From a virus: 37,176 bases of DNA. Below the pieces are notes generated by a model. It was not told the origin of the DNA and did no database searches. It saw only the letters and a list, made by a program, of their open reading frames with translations. The stretch is taken from the IMG/VR virus record IMGVR_UViG_3300044644_000053, positions 1 to 37,176 of that record; one strand, 5' to 3'. Positions 6,531 through 14,918 of this stretch are shown here, piece after piece; the first letter of the stretch is position 1, and the number at the start of each line of letters is the position of its first letter. The position numbers and the translations under genes are program-made.

Positions 6531-7156
6531 CCGAATGTCCTCGCCCTTGCCAAGATTGCGCCGCCAGAGGTTGAGCCACGATCATCAGCAATCTGCAACT
6601 GCTCTAAACCAGCGGCATACAACGATGACCACACAGTGATTCTCGCATCGTCTTGCAAGTATGGCGCAGCCTGTAAAAGTGCGCCGTACAAATAAACATC
6701 AGGCGCTTGTGTCAGCAGCCAGTTTGTAGCGACAGTCGATGACAACTTTATCAACTTTGCGTAATAGACCAGCTCTGCTGTGTATGCGCCATCAGGTATC
6801 GGCAAAAGTCTGAATTGGTTGCCCACCACGCTGAAATACAGTGGCTTGCCACTGGATAAGTAAGTGGTGTTCGACAATGAATCCATGGCATCAATCGTCT
6901 GAAATGTCAGATTGGTCACTGGATTGGTGTTGAGCTTGATGGCCTTGGCTTCCAAGAAATCATCAGGCACTGTGCCGTACTCAGCAGCCGCCGCAAAGGA
7001 TGCAGTGGCACGCACAATCATTTGGCGGGTGCGTAGCTGTCTCTCAATTTGTGACTCGGCCAGACTGATGAAGTCAGGAATAACTGAAGTCAGATCAGAC
7101 CGATTAAGCCAATCGGCCAGCGATGTCTTCAATTCTGTGTAGGTGGTCAATGCCAT
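6527..7156 (-). CDS. Head-tail adaptor (P22 gp4-like phage adaptor)
   Basis: A 209-residue mostly helical protein whose N-terminus (TTYTELKTSLADWLNRSDLTSVIPDFISLAESQIER, residues 4-39, given here as a pattern) is typical of the 'phage adaptor' family. Members form the ring between the portal and the tail, as P22 gp4 does. The VPDDFLEAKAIKL segment at about 62-74 and the alpha-helical C-terminus also fit. It lies between the capsid/glycosyltransferase genes and the tail genes, as expected. The identification rests on remembered family features; the function is inferred by family. Confidence 0.72.
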   Translation of the reverse strand: MALTTYTELKTSLADWLNRSDLTSVIPDFISLAESQIERQLRTRQMIVRATASFAAAAEYGTVPDDFLEAKAIKLNTNPVTNLTFQTIDAMDSLSNTTYLSSGKPLYFSVVGNQFRLLPIPDGAYTAELVYYAKLIKLSSTVATNWLLTQAPDVYLYGALLQAAPYLQDDARITVWSSLYAAGLEQLQIADDRGSTSGGAILARARTFG

Positions 7157-7810
7157 TTAGACTGCCTCTTTTTCGAGCTGTTCCTTCATCACCCAAGTGT
7201 GTTCATGTCGGAATTCAAATGTGCCAATGTGTCCGATCTCTTTCGAGACATCATGGTCAATATACACCTTGAAACCCAGTTCCTGCGCCTTCTTGCAGAA
7301 GAAGACATCCTCGCCCATGTAGCCGCGAGTCTCATACTGCCAAGGCATATCAAACCACGGCTCAGTCATTCCCTGAAACACTTCGCGCTTGATTAGCATC
7401 ACGCCAGTGCCAACAGAGCCAACTTCCTCTAATCCGGTGGATTCAGGCATGGTGTAAACCTGTTGGCGCTTGCCGTTCTCATCGTAGTTCTGCGCTGTTG
7501 GACCTGTCGGCATTCTGCGTCTGGCGCAGTTTGTAGCCACGATGTCCACATCATGCGCCAGCAAACGCTGAATCATGTCTTGTGGGAAAGTCATGTCGGA
7601 GTCAATGAAAAGGATATGACTGCAACCTTCACGCATCGCGTCCAAACACAAATCAGCACGCTGGTTTTGAATCAGCGTGCCTTGCAGTATCTTGAGGCTC
7701 ACAGCGTCAGTGGTGTTAAGCGTGTGATACGCGACAGCATTAACCATACAGTATGTGTACTGCGTATGTACCATGTCACGCGCTGGCGTGCAGACTGCGA
7801 TGTATTTCAT
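7157..7810 (-). CDS. GT-A type glycosyltransferase
   Basis: A 217-residue protein with the GT-A fold signature: an N-terminal beta strand (KYIAVCTPAR), an IQNQRADLCLDAM helix that contacts the nucleotide sugar, and a metal-binding DSD motif (ILFIDSDMTFP, Asp70-Asp72). GVMLIKREVF and a downstream GEDVFFCKKAQELG block match the acceptor side of family 2-like enzymes. It probably transfers a sugar from a nucleotide donor; the target is not visible. It sits between the capsid and adaptor genes and overlaps its upstream neighbour by four bases, so it should be made late with virion proteins, suggesting that a virion or host surface component is modified. Confidence 0.85.
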   Translation of the reverse strand: MKYIAVCTPARDMVHTQYTYCMVNAVAYHTLNTTDAVSLKILQGTLIQNQRADLCLDAMREGCSHILFIDSDMTFPQDMIQRLLAHDVDIVATNCARRRMPTGPTAQNYDENGKRQQVYTMPESTGLEEVGSVGTGVMLIKREVFQGMTEPWFDMPWQYETRGYMGEDVFFCKKAQELGFKVYIDHDVSKEIGHIGTFEFRHEHTWVMKEQLEKEAV

Positions 7811-8121
7811 AGCTGACCTGGCCTCACTCTAAAGAACCTGTTATCGGGATCGTTTAACCATTTCTTCATGTAAACCGGATCATCAATCTTGCCCTCGGCC
7901 TTCAACTGAAAGTAAATGGATTCAGGAATGCTGGCCACATGATGCCATTCACCCTTCCAGTTTGCTTTGTTGTCGATGGTGGCAAAGTCGCGCTTGTTGG
8001 CCTCAATGACAGCAGTCAAATCCTGAGTTGTCTGAATCGTTGCCTCATCAGTGTCCTCGTTGTAGTGCCAAGTGCGCGTGATCCCTTTTTCGGGGTTTGC
8101 ATCAAAAAATCGTTTTTCCAT
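7807..8121 (-). CDS. Conserved protein next to the capsid gene
   Basis: A 104-residue soluble protein with a beta-rich N-terminus (GITRTWHYNEDTDEATIQTTQD) and a helical C-terminus (WLNDPDNRFFRVRPGQL). Proteins of this type follow the major capsid gene in several uncultured aquatic podophages, from memory. No enzymatic residues stand out. The ATG at 8121 follows a strong hairpin (8130-8149) that may reduce its expression relative to capsid. A minor capsid, cement or head-completion function is possible but unproven. Confidence 0.7.
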   Translation of the reverse strand: MEKRFFDANPEKGITRTWHYNEDTDEATIQTTQDLTAVIEANKRDFATIDNKANWKGEWHHVASIPESIYFQLKAEGKIDDPVYMKKWLNDPDNRFFRVRPGQL

Positions 8122-8129
8122 ATAAGTAA

Positions 8130-8149
8130 GGGGAGGATTTCTCCTCCCC
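8130..8149 (-). terminator. Hairpin between capsid and downstream gene, possible attenuator
   Basis: Perfect 8-bp stem GGGGAGGA / TCCTCCCC with a 4-base loop, just after the capsid stop codon. On the minus strand it is followed by TTACTTATATGG, which is only weakly U-rich, so it may act as a partial terminator, an RNA-stabilising 3' hairpin, or a structure that holds the only strong GGAGG sequence near the next start codon. Confidence 0.5.
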
Positions 8150-8166
8150 CTATTCCTCTCAGTCGA

Positions 8167-9129
8167 TTAAGAAGTAGACAAGTCAGCGCACAGGCCGTGA
8201 GCGTTTTCAGCCAAGACTTTATGGCCGAATTCGATCAACAACATACGCTTCTCAGCGTCACCTGTCTTCGCCAACTCTAATTGTTGGTAAGGACGCAGGA
8301 CGGTCATCTTTGCGTACTCAGGATCAATGACCCAACCATCACGCTCGCGCTGGAAGCGATTAGCGATAACGGCCACATTACCAAAGTCGCTGACATAGAT
8401 GTCAACTGCACCGATCAACACGGCAGGCTTTTCGCCACCGTTGATGTTGAAGCGTGAAGATGCAATGCCAGAGAAACCGGACACGCGCTGCTTGTTGACA
8501 GGACCAACCATTAGGATTTTTGGTGTGCCGCCTTGTGTCCATACTTTCTGAATCACATTCTTGAGAATGGTTTCAGTGAAAGTACGCACATTACCGTCAC
8601 TACGCGCATTGTTTGGCAATGTGGTGTAGCTTGGGTCAGCGCCGTTGGTTTGCTTGTCGGTGTTGGTCTTGACAAACGCGCCCAAAGAGGCAGTAGCGCG
8701 TGCTGTGGTGGTGTTACCAGCGGCAGCAACTGCACCATTCAAGAATGTGAATTCTTGGTCACGCTTCAACTCAGAACCGCGCTTGGCGATCTGATAAGCC
8801 AACTCAGAACGCCGTCCTGCTTTGTTGACCACTTCTTCAGTGTTTGACAAGACGATGGTTTTGCGTGCGATCTGAGCGTAGTTGGTCAAACGAACAGTTG
8901 CGACAACTGCATCGAATGTGCCGACATCGTCACCTTCCAACTGAGCATTTGCGGCTGCATCTGCCAATGTGTCGGTCTGCCACTCAAACAAAGTATTTGT
9001 AATGGTTTCGCGGCCAATGTTGGATTGGTACGGTGTTTCTTCGGGAGCGATGTTGGTGATGACATTGCTCAAGTCTTCACGGATACCCTTTGCAGAGTAG
9101 GTCGTGAATGTGTTTGCTACGATAGTCAT
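8167..9129 (-). CDS. Major capsid protein, SU10/DUF5309 type
   Basis: A 320-residue protein that forms the head shell. It matches the SU10-like (DUF5309) capsid family in its N-terminal segment (REDLSNVITNIAPEETPYQS, 17-36) and in FEWQTDTLADA. An NYAQIARKTIVLSNTEEVVNKAGR block, a KRDQEFTFLNG helix, and a C-terminal strand that ends with RPYQQLELAKTGDA are further family features. Length is normal for the family and the protein is complete. The scaffold gene directly upstream and the portal before it complete the head-assembly block. Confidence 0.92.
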   Translation of the reverse strand: MTIVANTFTTYSAKGIREDLSNVITNIAPEETPYQSNIGRETITNTLFEWQTDTLADAAANAQLEGDDVGTFDAVVATVRLTNYAQIARKTIVLSNTEEVVNKAGRRSELAYQIAKRGSELKRDQEFTFLNGAVAAAGNTTTARATASLGAFVKTNTDKQTNGADPSYTTLPNNARSDGNVRTFTETILKNVIQKVWTQGGTPKILMVGPVNKQRVSGFSGIASSRFNINGGEKPAVLIGAVDIYVSDFGNVAVIANRFQRERDGWVIDPEYAKMTVLRPYQQLELAKTGDAEKRMLLIEFGHKVLAENAHGLCADLSTS

Positions 9130-9138
9130 GATGTTTCC

Positions 9139-10131
9139 TTATTTCAGAAGTTTGAAGATTGCATCAGCCGCGTCATCGACACGGCCAGTTTTTGCTAGAC
9201 GCTGTTGTGCTCGCATCGCTTCTGTGTTGTTGGAGACTCGCCCTGCTGCGCCAGGCTTGGCAGGTCTTGGCCCGTTATTGGTCACCGGCTTGATCTGTCC
9301 ACGCTTGGACATCATCTGGTCATACAGTGCCGCCTTACGCAGCAACACAACCGCCCTGTGATCCACAACATTCTTCAGTTCATCAGGTGAGAATCCGGCC
9401 TTCTGGCCAAACTGAACAAGCATCGCTTTCTCGGCTGCCGCCTTCTTTGGGTCTTTCCACTCAGGGATAGCCGCCGCCAAAGCCTCTTGTTCCTGTTGCA
9501 ACATCTGATCGTGATATTGCCTCTGCTCTTGCTGTGACAACTCAGAGAGTCGCTGCTTTTCCGATTGGATGGCCGCGTTCTTCTCTTGGTTTTCACGCAT
9601 CAACTCGCGCTGCCTTACCCATTCGATGGGGTCTTCCTGATAAAGACGATCCCAATCAATGTTTGGCTGCGCTGCCTGCTGAACCTGTGCCTCTAGAGCA
9701 CCCAACAAATGAGCGTACTGCTCGCGCTCGGCACGCACTGCCTGCAACTCTGCCTCGGTCTGTTTCCTGACCTCCGCAATTTGCTGCGTTTTGCGTGTGT
9801 AATCCTGAGTCCTTGAATATCCCTTTTGGAGTTCCTCCAGCGTCACCTCGACTTCTTTACCGTCAACCTTGACGGTGAAGACTTGTGGCTGTTCTTCCTC
9901 CTCAGAATTCTCATCTTCTTCGGATTGTTCGGTATCAGTTTCGTCACCATCCGCGTCTGCATCGGTCAGCAACTCCTCATCTACCGCCGCGCCCTCATTG
10001 GGCAACTGCGCCTCGCTGCTCTCCTCTTGTCCCTCATCGGGGAGCATCCCAGCAAGTGCATTGGCTGCTTCAGCCATATTCATCGGACCTTGTACAACAC
10101 TCGCCGCTGGCGTTGGTGCTACTGTTTGCAT
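9139..10131 (-). CDS. Capsid scaffolding protein
   Basis: A 330-residue protein with a strongly acidic segment at about 45-82 (TEQSEEDENSEEEEQ) and a short beta motif 'VFTVKVDGKEVEVTLEEL' (about 84-101). Long Gln/Glu-rich coiled helices follow (about 110-240), and the C-terminus is basic, likely binding the capsid protein. This is typical of internal scaffolds in podo- and siphophages, including the 'VKVDG.EVEVTLEEL..GY.R..DYT.KTQ' pattern. It lies directly between portal and capsid genes. It should be lost or ejected during head maturation; no protease is visible in the window. Confidence 0.88.
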   Translation of the reverse strand: MQTVAPTPAASVVQGPMNMAEAANALAGMLPDEGQEESSEAQLPNEGAAVDEELLTDADADGDETDTEQSEEDENSEEEEQPQVFTVKVDGKEVEVTLEELQKGYSRTQDYTRKTQQIAEVRKQTEAELQAVRAEREQYAHLLGALEAQVQQAAQPNIDWDRLYQEDPIEWVRQRELMRENQEKNAAIQSEKQRLSELSQQEQRQYHDQMLQQEQEALAAAIPEWKDPKKAAAEKAMLVQFGQKAGFSPDELKNVVDHRAVVLLRKAALYDQMMSKRGQIKPVTNNGPRPAKPGAAGRVSNNTEAMRAQQRLAKTGRVDDAADAIFKLLK

Positions 10132-10147
10132 TGGTCTATTTCCTTAA

Positions 10148-10408
10148 TTAAACAAGATTTTTCTGTGCGCGTTCGATGGCACGCTGTGCCACCTTGCCGT
10201 TGTCAATCATTTTGGTGAGTTCGTTTTTGAAGTTCTCGATGGCACGCAACTGCGCCCAACAGATTTCACGCTTGGCAGCCTCTTCAGGCTTGCTGTTCTC
10301 AAACTCCCACAGCAAATCTCCGCGCATCTTCTCCAAGGCCGTTGCAAATACCTCGTCCTGCATAAATTGCTCGGACTTGCGGCCTTTTCTTACCTGTTCT
10401 TCGTTCAT
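10148..10408 (-). CDS. Small charged protein between portal and scaffold
   Basis: An 86-residue, all-helical, highly charged protein (KGRKSEQFMQDEVFATALEK near residue 8). It overlaps the portal gene by four bases. Proteins in this position are usually small head-assembly partners; the sequence gives no family I can name firmly. It has no membrane segment, cysteine cluster or catalytic motif. Confidence 0.7.
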   Translation of the reverse strand: MNEEQVRKGRKSEQFMQDEVFATALEKMRGDLLWEFENSKPEEAAKREICWAQLRAIENFKNELTKMIDNGKVAQRAIERAQKNLV

Positions 10409-12582
10409 TGAGCCATTCCATTAAGGTTGATGGGTGGAGGCACATTCGCCGCTGTCTGCACCGCCTGTTGGACGATGGCAGACTCTTGCTGCATGGCTTC
10501 CCGATCCATAGCCTGCTGCGCTTGAATCTCAGCAGTGCTAATTTGTGTCTGGTACTTTAACTCAAGTTCGTATTTCTTGAGCATTAAGTCTTGCGCCATT
10601 TGATCTCTTCGATAATCGTCATCGCGGATCATCTGCTCACGCTTCAATTCCAGCTCGGCAGCCTTCTTCTGGATGTCTGCTTGGATCGACTGCGCCTGCA
10701 CCTGCGCCAGCACTTCTTCTGGAGTCGGTTTCGGTGCGTCTTCTTGTGGCATCTGATAGTCGGCAGGCAGTGTCTGAAAGTAGCTTGATGCGTCCTTGAA
10801 TCCAGACAACTCGATGATCTTCTGAATCGTGCGGATGTACATCGCTGGTGTCACCACAGGATTGCCCAAGCCAAACTGCTGCATGATTTGCTCTTGTTTG
10901 CCTGCAATCATGGTCAGTGCTTGGATGCGGTCATTGGTGTCACCGTTACCCAAACCAATGTTGATTGATACATCCATGGAGTTATTCCAGACGCGAGGGT
11001 CAATCTCCACCCACTCATTACGCAAACGCACCATGCGGGGCTTGTCTTGGTGGGTGGTCATCAGATACAGAATGCCCTTGAAGAGTTTCTTCATGCCCTC
11101 GGCCAAGAGTCGAGCTTGCAACTCCAAACGGCTTTGGCTGGCGCTGACGGTGGCCGCCACAGCAGCCTTGGTGGTTGATTGCAATGCGTCAGGATCAAGA
11201 CCCATGGCGGCTTTGCTCATGCCGGTACGGTCTTCGCGCATCGCGTCCATGTAGTCCAGCATGGGGAATGCGGCCTGTCCGACAAAGGGTGAGCTGAATG
11301 GTTGCACCATGCCTGGCGCTCTCATCCGAATGATTGCGCCTGTCTCGTTGTTCAGCACATCGTCAATGTTGACCTGTCCTTCCACCACTGCTGTGCGCGG
11401 ATGGATCGACTGCGCCAAAGAGTCCAAGGTATTTCGCAATATTTCGGACTTGATTTCCTGAATGTCGTGCGTCAGATCGAATACTGACATCGCCTCAAGT
11501 GGCGAGGTGTGTGGCTCTGGGTCACATGGGAAGTCAACAAATGGGATATAGCTGGCCGGAAGATTTCGCACCACGGTGTAGCCTGAACCCATGCAACAAA
11601 TCTTGCGTAACTCGGCGATGCCGTCACCGTCATAGTCCACGCGCATATAGGACTCGACATACAGAACACGGCGTTGGCCAGGATTCAAACTGTCGCCCGA
11701 ACCCATGGTGGTGGAGAGTGGCTGACGCGCCAAATACTCGTCATTGCTGTCCAAGTCGGTGCTGGAGATGTTCTCCTCGATCTCGTCCAACTCATAGCCC
11801 ATCGCCAGCAAATCGTCCACGGTTGCCATCTGACGGTGGGCGATGATGCCTGCATCCTCAAATGAACGCGCTCTACGGTCAAGCACCAATTCTTCAGGTG
11901 GCACAGCCATGATGCGGATGCGCCCATCTTTGGTGGTGCGCTTGATCTGCACATCATGCAACATGGGTTGCTGCATAGGTCCAGGCTGACCCGTCATTGG
12001 ATCAATGCTTTGAATGCCTGGTTGCATTGGGTCTGGATAGCTGACAACGATCTTGACCTCTGCACCCTCTTGCATCAGTACTTGTACGGTCTGGTCATCG
12101 AGTCCCGAGTACTCGTCAATCTTGACCTCATCCACCTCATCCCACCAGTATTTGGCGATACCGCACTTACGCACCAGAGAGTCTTTGAACAACGCATAGG
12201 TGGTCATGAAACCGTTGTTGTCGTTGCTGAATATGTAATTGGCATAGTCAGTCGCCTGCTGTGCGCCAGCCACATCTTCCGGTCCACGCGGTACATACTC
12301 CACGACATTCTCGCTGCTGAAAAACACTTTCATCAGGCTTGGCAGCATGGCCGAAACAGTGTCTCGCACCTCCATGGCCACGACTTGGCTTCGCCCATCT
12401 TCCTCATTGCCAAAGGGGTCGCCACGGTAATACTCAGTTCCCTTGGCGCGGATGGGGGAGATGTCGGCATCGATGTAGCTGACAGCATCCTCCAGCTCAC
12501 CGGCCACGATGCCCTGCAACTCGGTATCGTCCATCGGATTGACTGCCGCCATGTCGGTGGTCATTTGCAAATCGTTGATCAT
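10405..12582 (-). CDS. Portal protein, P22-like large type
   Basis: A 725-residue protein that forms the DNA gate at one head vertex. Family features are the N-terminal RAKGTEYYRGDPFGNEEDGRSQVV block (about 45-68), the VRDTVSAMLPSLMKVFFSSE block (72-91), the DYANYIFSNDN stretch and a long Gln/Glu-rich helical C-terminus, the region that forms the barrel in P22. The length equals that of the P22 portal, which I recall as 725 residues. It overlaps the upstream small basic gene (12579..12869) by four bases and the downstream helical protein by four. It is intact and sits in the standard terminase-portal-scaffold-capsid order, although several other genes separate it from the terminase. Confidence 0.92.
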   Translation of the reverse strand: MINDLQMTTDMAAVNPMDDTELQGIVAGELEDAVSYIDADISPIRAKGTEYYRGDPFGNEEDGRSQVVAMEVRDTVSAMLPSLMKVFFSSENVVEYVPRGPEDVAGAQQATDYANYIFSNDNNGFMTTYALFKDSLVRKCGIAKYWWDEVDEVKIDEYSGLDDQTVQVLMQEGAEVKIVVSYPDPMQPGIQSIDPMTGQPGPMQQPMLHDVQIKRTTKDGRIRIMAVPPEELVLDRRARSFEDAGIIAHRQMATVDDLLAMGYELDEIEENISSTDLDSNDEYLARQPLSTTMGSGDSLNPGQRRVLYVESYMRVDYDGDGIAELRKICCMGSGYTVVRNLPASYIPFVDFPCDPEPHTSPLEAMSVFDLTHDIQEIKSEILRNTLDSLAQSIHPRTAVVEGQVNIDDVLNNETGAIIRMRAPGMVQPFSSPFVGQAAFPMLDYMDAMREDRTGMSKAAMGLDPDALQSTTKAAVAATVSASQSRLELQARLLAEGMKKLFKGILYLMTTHQDKPRMVRLRNEWVEIDPRVWNNSMDVSINIGLGNGDTNDRIQALTMIAGKQEQIMQQFGLGNPVVTPAMYIRTIQKIIELSGFKDASSYFQTLPADYQMPQEDAPKPTPEEVLAQVQAQSIQADIQKKAAELELKREQMIRDDDYRRDQMAQDLMLKKYELELKYQTQISTAEIQAQQAMDREAMQQESAIVQQAVQTAANVPPPINLNGMAQ

Positions 12583-12869
12583 TTCTTGTTCCTTGCAGAA
12601 ATTGCTTTTGCCTTTGCTCTGGCATCAGCCTTACTTGACGCGCCCCACGCCTTCAAAGACAACAGCAAGCGCGTTGGCTCACCGTCCTTCATCTCTGGAC
12701 CGGCCATATTGCCCATTCTCGCAAGGAATGATGCTCTGCGCGGGTTGTCACCTGATTTGACAGGCGCTTTCAGATTCATGCCCTCGGCTTTTGCGCTGGC
12801 GCGTCCCTTCGCATTTAGGCCGCCTTTGGGATTTTTACCTTCACTACGCTGCCACGCGGGTGTCTTCAT
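12579..12869 (-). CDS. Small basic phage protein, DUF6321-like
   Basis: A 96-residue very basic protein starting MKTPAWQRSEGKNPKGGLNA, the start of a recurrent phage family that I remember as DUF6321 (not verified). Lys, Arg and Ala dominate, and an ARMGNMAGPEMKDGEPTR block is in the middle. The role is unknown; nucleic-acid binding is plausible from its charge. It overlaps the SAM methyltransferase gene upstream by 26 bases and the portal gene by four. Confidence 0.75.
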   Translation of the reverse strand: MKTPAWQRSEGKNPKGGLNAKGRASAKAEGMNLKAPVKSGDNPRRASFLARMGNMAGPEMKDGEPTRLLLSLKAWGASSKADARAKAKAISARNKK

Positions 12870-13401
12870 AGGGCACTTTCTTCAAAATCACATACATAGA
12901 ATCAACTGCTCGCGGCAGTCGCAGTATTTCATCTTGTGGCAATTCTAGGCTTGCACCGTAATTGCTGAGACTCATTTGCAAATGCGTCAACTCAAACCGA
13001 CTACCCTTCCAGCCCAAGTACCACGCCCACTCGCAGTAGTACACCCACGACTTTTCGTTGAATGCACGCACATGAGTCGGGTCTTGCCACGCGCCATGAC
13101 TCAAGTCATAGGGCACATGAATGTGCATCTCGCCGCCTTCACGCAACAAATCCCGACAGTTGGTCATGGCCGTTACCAGATCGGGTATGTGCTCCAACAC
13201 ATCATTGGCGATGATCCTGTCAAAGCAAAAAGGCTTAATAGTCACCAGCCCAACTGGTGACTGTATGACTTCACCTAGTGACAATTTGCAAATATCCAGC
13301 ACCCAATCAGCGCCAACATCTGCGCGAATATCAGCATTCACGCAGTCAGGCTTGTAGTCCTTGCCTGAACCCAGATTAAGAGTTAAACCATTGCTTGGCA
13401 T
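12844..13401 (-). CDS. Class I SAM-dependent methyltransferase
   Basis: A 185-residue Rossmann-fold methyltransferase. Motif I is visible as LNLGSGKDY (8-16), followed by an acidic VNADI (21-25) for SAM ribose binding and NDVLEHI (66-72), the motif IV-like loop. A HIHVPYDLSH segment and a conserved THVRAFNEKSW follow. This is the general type found in small-molecule and sugar methyltransferases, not DNA methyltransferases (no DPPY or PCQ motif). It lies beside a glycosyltransferase gene with 26-base overlap, suggesting joint action on a glycan or nucleotide sugar. Confidence 0.8.
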   Translation of the reverse strand: MPSNGLTLNLGSGKDYKPDCVNADIRADVGADWVLDICKLSLGEVIQSPVGLVTIKPFCFDRIIANDVLEHIPDLVTAMTNCRDLLREGGEMHIHVPYDLSHGAWQDPTHVRAFNEKSWVYYCEWAWYLGWKGSRFELTHLQMSLSNYGASLELPQDEILRLPRAVDSMYVILKKVPYEDTRVAA

Positions 13402-14074
13402 AGTCTGGCCTGTTCTTTAAAAGCCATGGAATGGCAGCCTTGGTCAGTGCGTCACCATTCATGCCCACAGTCTGGCTGCCAATGTGATGCACATAAGACC
13501 GACTCAGGTAATGGTGAAAGCCTGCTTTTCTCAAATCCTCGCAATGCACATCATCGGAATACCAATTCAGCGGAGGAAACTTGGCCGCGCTCCACGCATC
13601 AGCGCCAATCCATGCAAAGATAGGGGATGGGCATTCCAGCGGCACAATTGCGTCTTCATAGGGGTACTTGAAGTAGTGCAACTGCTGCCCAAAGGGATTG
13701 CTTCGCACATTTTGCACAGGTCTGGCCGCATCGCAACGCGCTGAAACCCAGCCCACAGGCTCGCCGGTTTCCTCTTTCAACTGCGCCACATCCTCCATCA
13801 GCAGACGGTAGCTCGTTGGGGTCAGCACAATGTCATCGTTGGCGCAGATCACTGACTCAAACCCATCGGCAAACGCCCTGTCCATGATGTCGTTGTAATC
13901 CTCACCGAAATTGTGCGGCGCACCAAAGACTTTAAGGTCAGCGTCAAAGCCGCCAATAATGGACTCTGGACCGCGCAAATACACAGGCACTTCGGGACAG
14001 TACTCTGCGATGCTTGTGAGCATCACCCGCAAACCTTTGCCAGTGACTGTGCTGATACATATGGGGGAGATCAC
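13376..14074 (-). CDS. Glycosyltransferase-like protein, GTG start
   Basis: A 232-residue protein with a GT-A-like layout: an N-terminal strand (ISPICISTVTGKGLRVMLTS), a GEDYNDIMDRAF helix, and an NDD motif (VICANDDIVLTP, 79-81) that replaces the usual DXD. An IFAWIGADAWSAAKF block and a DDVHCEDLRKAG block follow, resembling the 'ED' acceptor-side motif. The start is GTG at 14074, which gives a GTGA overlap with the preceding gene. The exact sugar and acceptor are unknown. With the neighbouring methyltransferase and the second glycosyltransferase at 7157 it forms a scattered glycan-modification set. Confidence 0.72.
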   Translation of the reverse strand: MISPICISTVTGKGLRVMLTSIAEYCPEVPVYLRGPESIIGGFDADLKVFGAPHNFGEDYNDIMDRAFADGFESVICANDDIVLTPTSYRLLMEDVAQLKEETGEPVGWVSARCDAARPVQNVRSNPFGQQLHYFKYPYEDAIVPLECPSPIFAWIGADAWSAAKFPPLNWYSDDVHCEDLRKAGFHHYLSRSYVHHIGSQTVGMNGDALTKAAIPWLLKNRPDYAKQWFNS

Positions 14075-14232
14075 TTCTTGGGCTTCTTCTTGGCGGTCTT
14101 GGCCGCCAGCTTGAAGTCAGCAGCAGATGGTGCTGCCTTTGATCCCACCTTGTTCATCTTCTCGCCAGAGCCAGCGGCGATGCGTTTTTGCTTGGCGTTG
14201 ATGTTGGCGTACAAACCAGTCTTACTCTTCAT
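14071..14232 (-). CDS. Small basic Lys-rich protein, 53 residues
   Basis: The ATG at 14232 opens a 53-residue gene. It starts MKSKTGLYANINAKQKRIA, contains the GSGEKMNKVGSKAAPS segment and ends in a Lys-rich tail (KTAKKKPKK). The 'GLYANI.AKR.RIAAGSGEKM..PGSKGAP' pattern is a well-spread short phage family, from memory. The function is unknown; strong basic charge suggests DNA or RNA contact, or a packaged internal protein. It overlaps its downstream neighbour by four bases (GTGA) and the upstream gene by 11. Confidence 0.78.
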   Translation of the reverse strand: MKSKTGLYANINAKQKRIAAGSGEKMNKVGSKAAPSAADFKLAAKTAKKKPKK

Positions 14233-14701
14233 CTTTAACCCCAATCTTGATCGTTAAAAGTGACTCAGGCTCTTCCTCTTCTTCCTCTTCTTCCTTGACG
14301 ATCCAAGCCGAACAAGTACGGCTGGCCGCGCACTTGAAGTCGAATATCTCGCAGTAACCCAAGTCACCGGCATCAATCATGCCCCAAGGATCGCCCTCAT
14401 CGCCAATGCCCTTGGCAATGCAATCGAGCATCGACTCTTCCTGATCAAAAGCCGCGCAGTTACCGCAACGGCTCATCTTCGCGTCTTGAGCGTCCACGCC
14501 CCACTCATCAGCCATCTCCATCCAATACTGCTTGTTGGGCAGCTTGGGATTCTCCGGACCGTAGTTCGCAGACGCAATTGCCTTGCCGCGATTCTTCAAG
14601 TTCAGCGTGATGTCTTGCGTGGCCATGGGACAGCTTTCGCCATCCTCATAGCCCTCGTCTTGGTCCATGGCCTGATCCATGGTGCGCTTCAAGGTAGCCA
14701 T
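14222..14701 (-). CDS. Cys-rich acidic conserved phage protein
   Basis: I start at ATG 14701, which forms TAATG with the preceding stop, giving 159 residues; the frame stays open further upstream but there it reads as a shadow of the previous gene. The C-terminal half carries C-x2-C (RCGNCAAF), a further Cys (LDCIAKG), then GYCEIFDFKC and TCSAW, six cysteines in all. That pattern is likely to bind a metal or iron-sulfur cluster. A run of eight Glu and an acidic tail follow. Similar Cys patterns occur in unnamed proteins of other aquatic phages, from memory. The function is unknown. Confidence 0.72.
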   Translation of the reverse strand: MATLKRTMDQAMDQDEGYEDGESCPMATQDITLNLKNRGKAIASANYGPENPKLPNKQYWMEMADEWGVDAQDAKMSRCGNCAAFDQEESMLDCIAKGIGDEGDPWGMIDAGDLGYCEIFDFKCAASRTCSAWIVKEEEEEEEEPESLLTIKIGVKDEE

Positions 14702-14895
14702 TAACGCATCCCCTTGGTCTTCATGTTCTTCGCTGTACGCGCACCGCGCATGGGCATCTTGGCTTCGGACATCGCAATGGCGATGGCCTGCTTGGGATTC
14801 TTGACGACTTTGCCGCCCTTGCCAGAGTGCAATGTGCCTTCCTTGAATTCGCCCATCACCTTGCCGACTTTCTTTTGTGCCTTGGTCATCTTCAT
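14701..14895 (-). CDS. Small basic protein, DUF6496-like
   Basis: A 64-residue very basic protein (MKMTKAQKKVGKVMGEFKEG at the start). The block 'GTLHSGKGGKVVKNPKQAIAIAMSEA' spans about 20-45 and is the hallmark of a family I remember as DUF6496, found in many phages and bacteria (not verified). AAGGAG stands ten or so bases before the ATG. No function is known; the small basic fold suggests nucleic-acid binding. Confidence 0.8.
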   Translation of the reverse strand: MKMTKAQKKVGKVMGEFKEGTLHSGKGGKVVKNPKQAIAIAMSEAKMPMRGARTAKNMKTKGMR

Positions 14896-14918
14896 GCGTT
14901 ACTCCTTGAATAAATGAA

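Noticed and set aside
11956-12948. A 330-codon plus-strand frame antisense to the portal gene
   Set aside because: Shadow of the portal coding bias; it crosses several real gene boundaries and resembles no protein.
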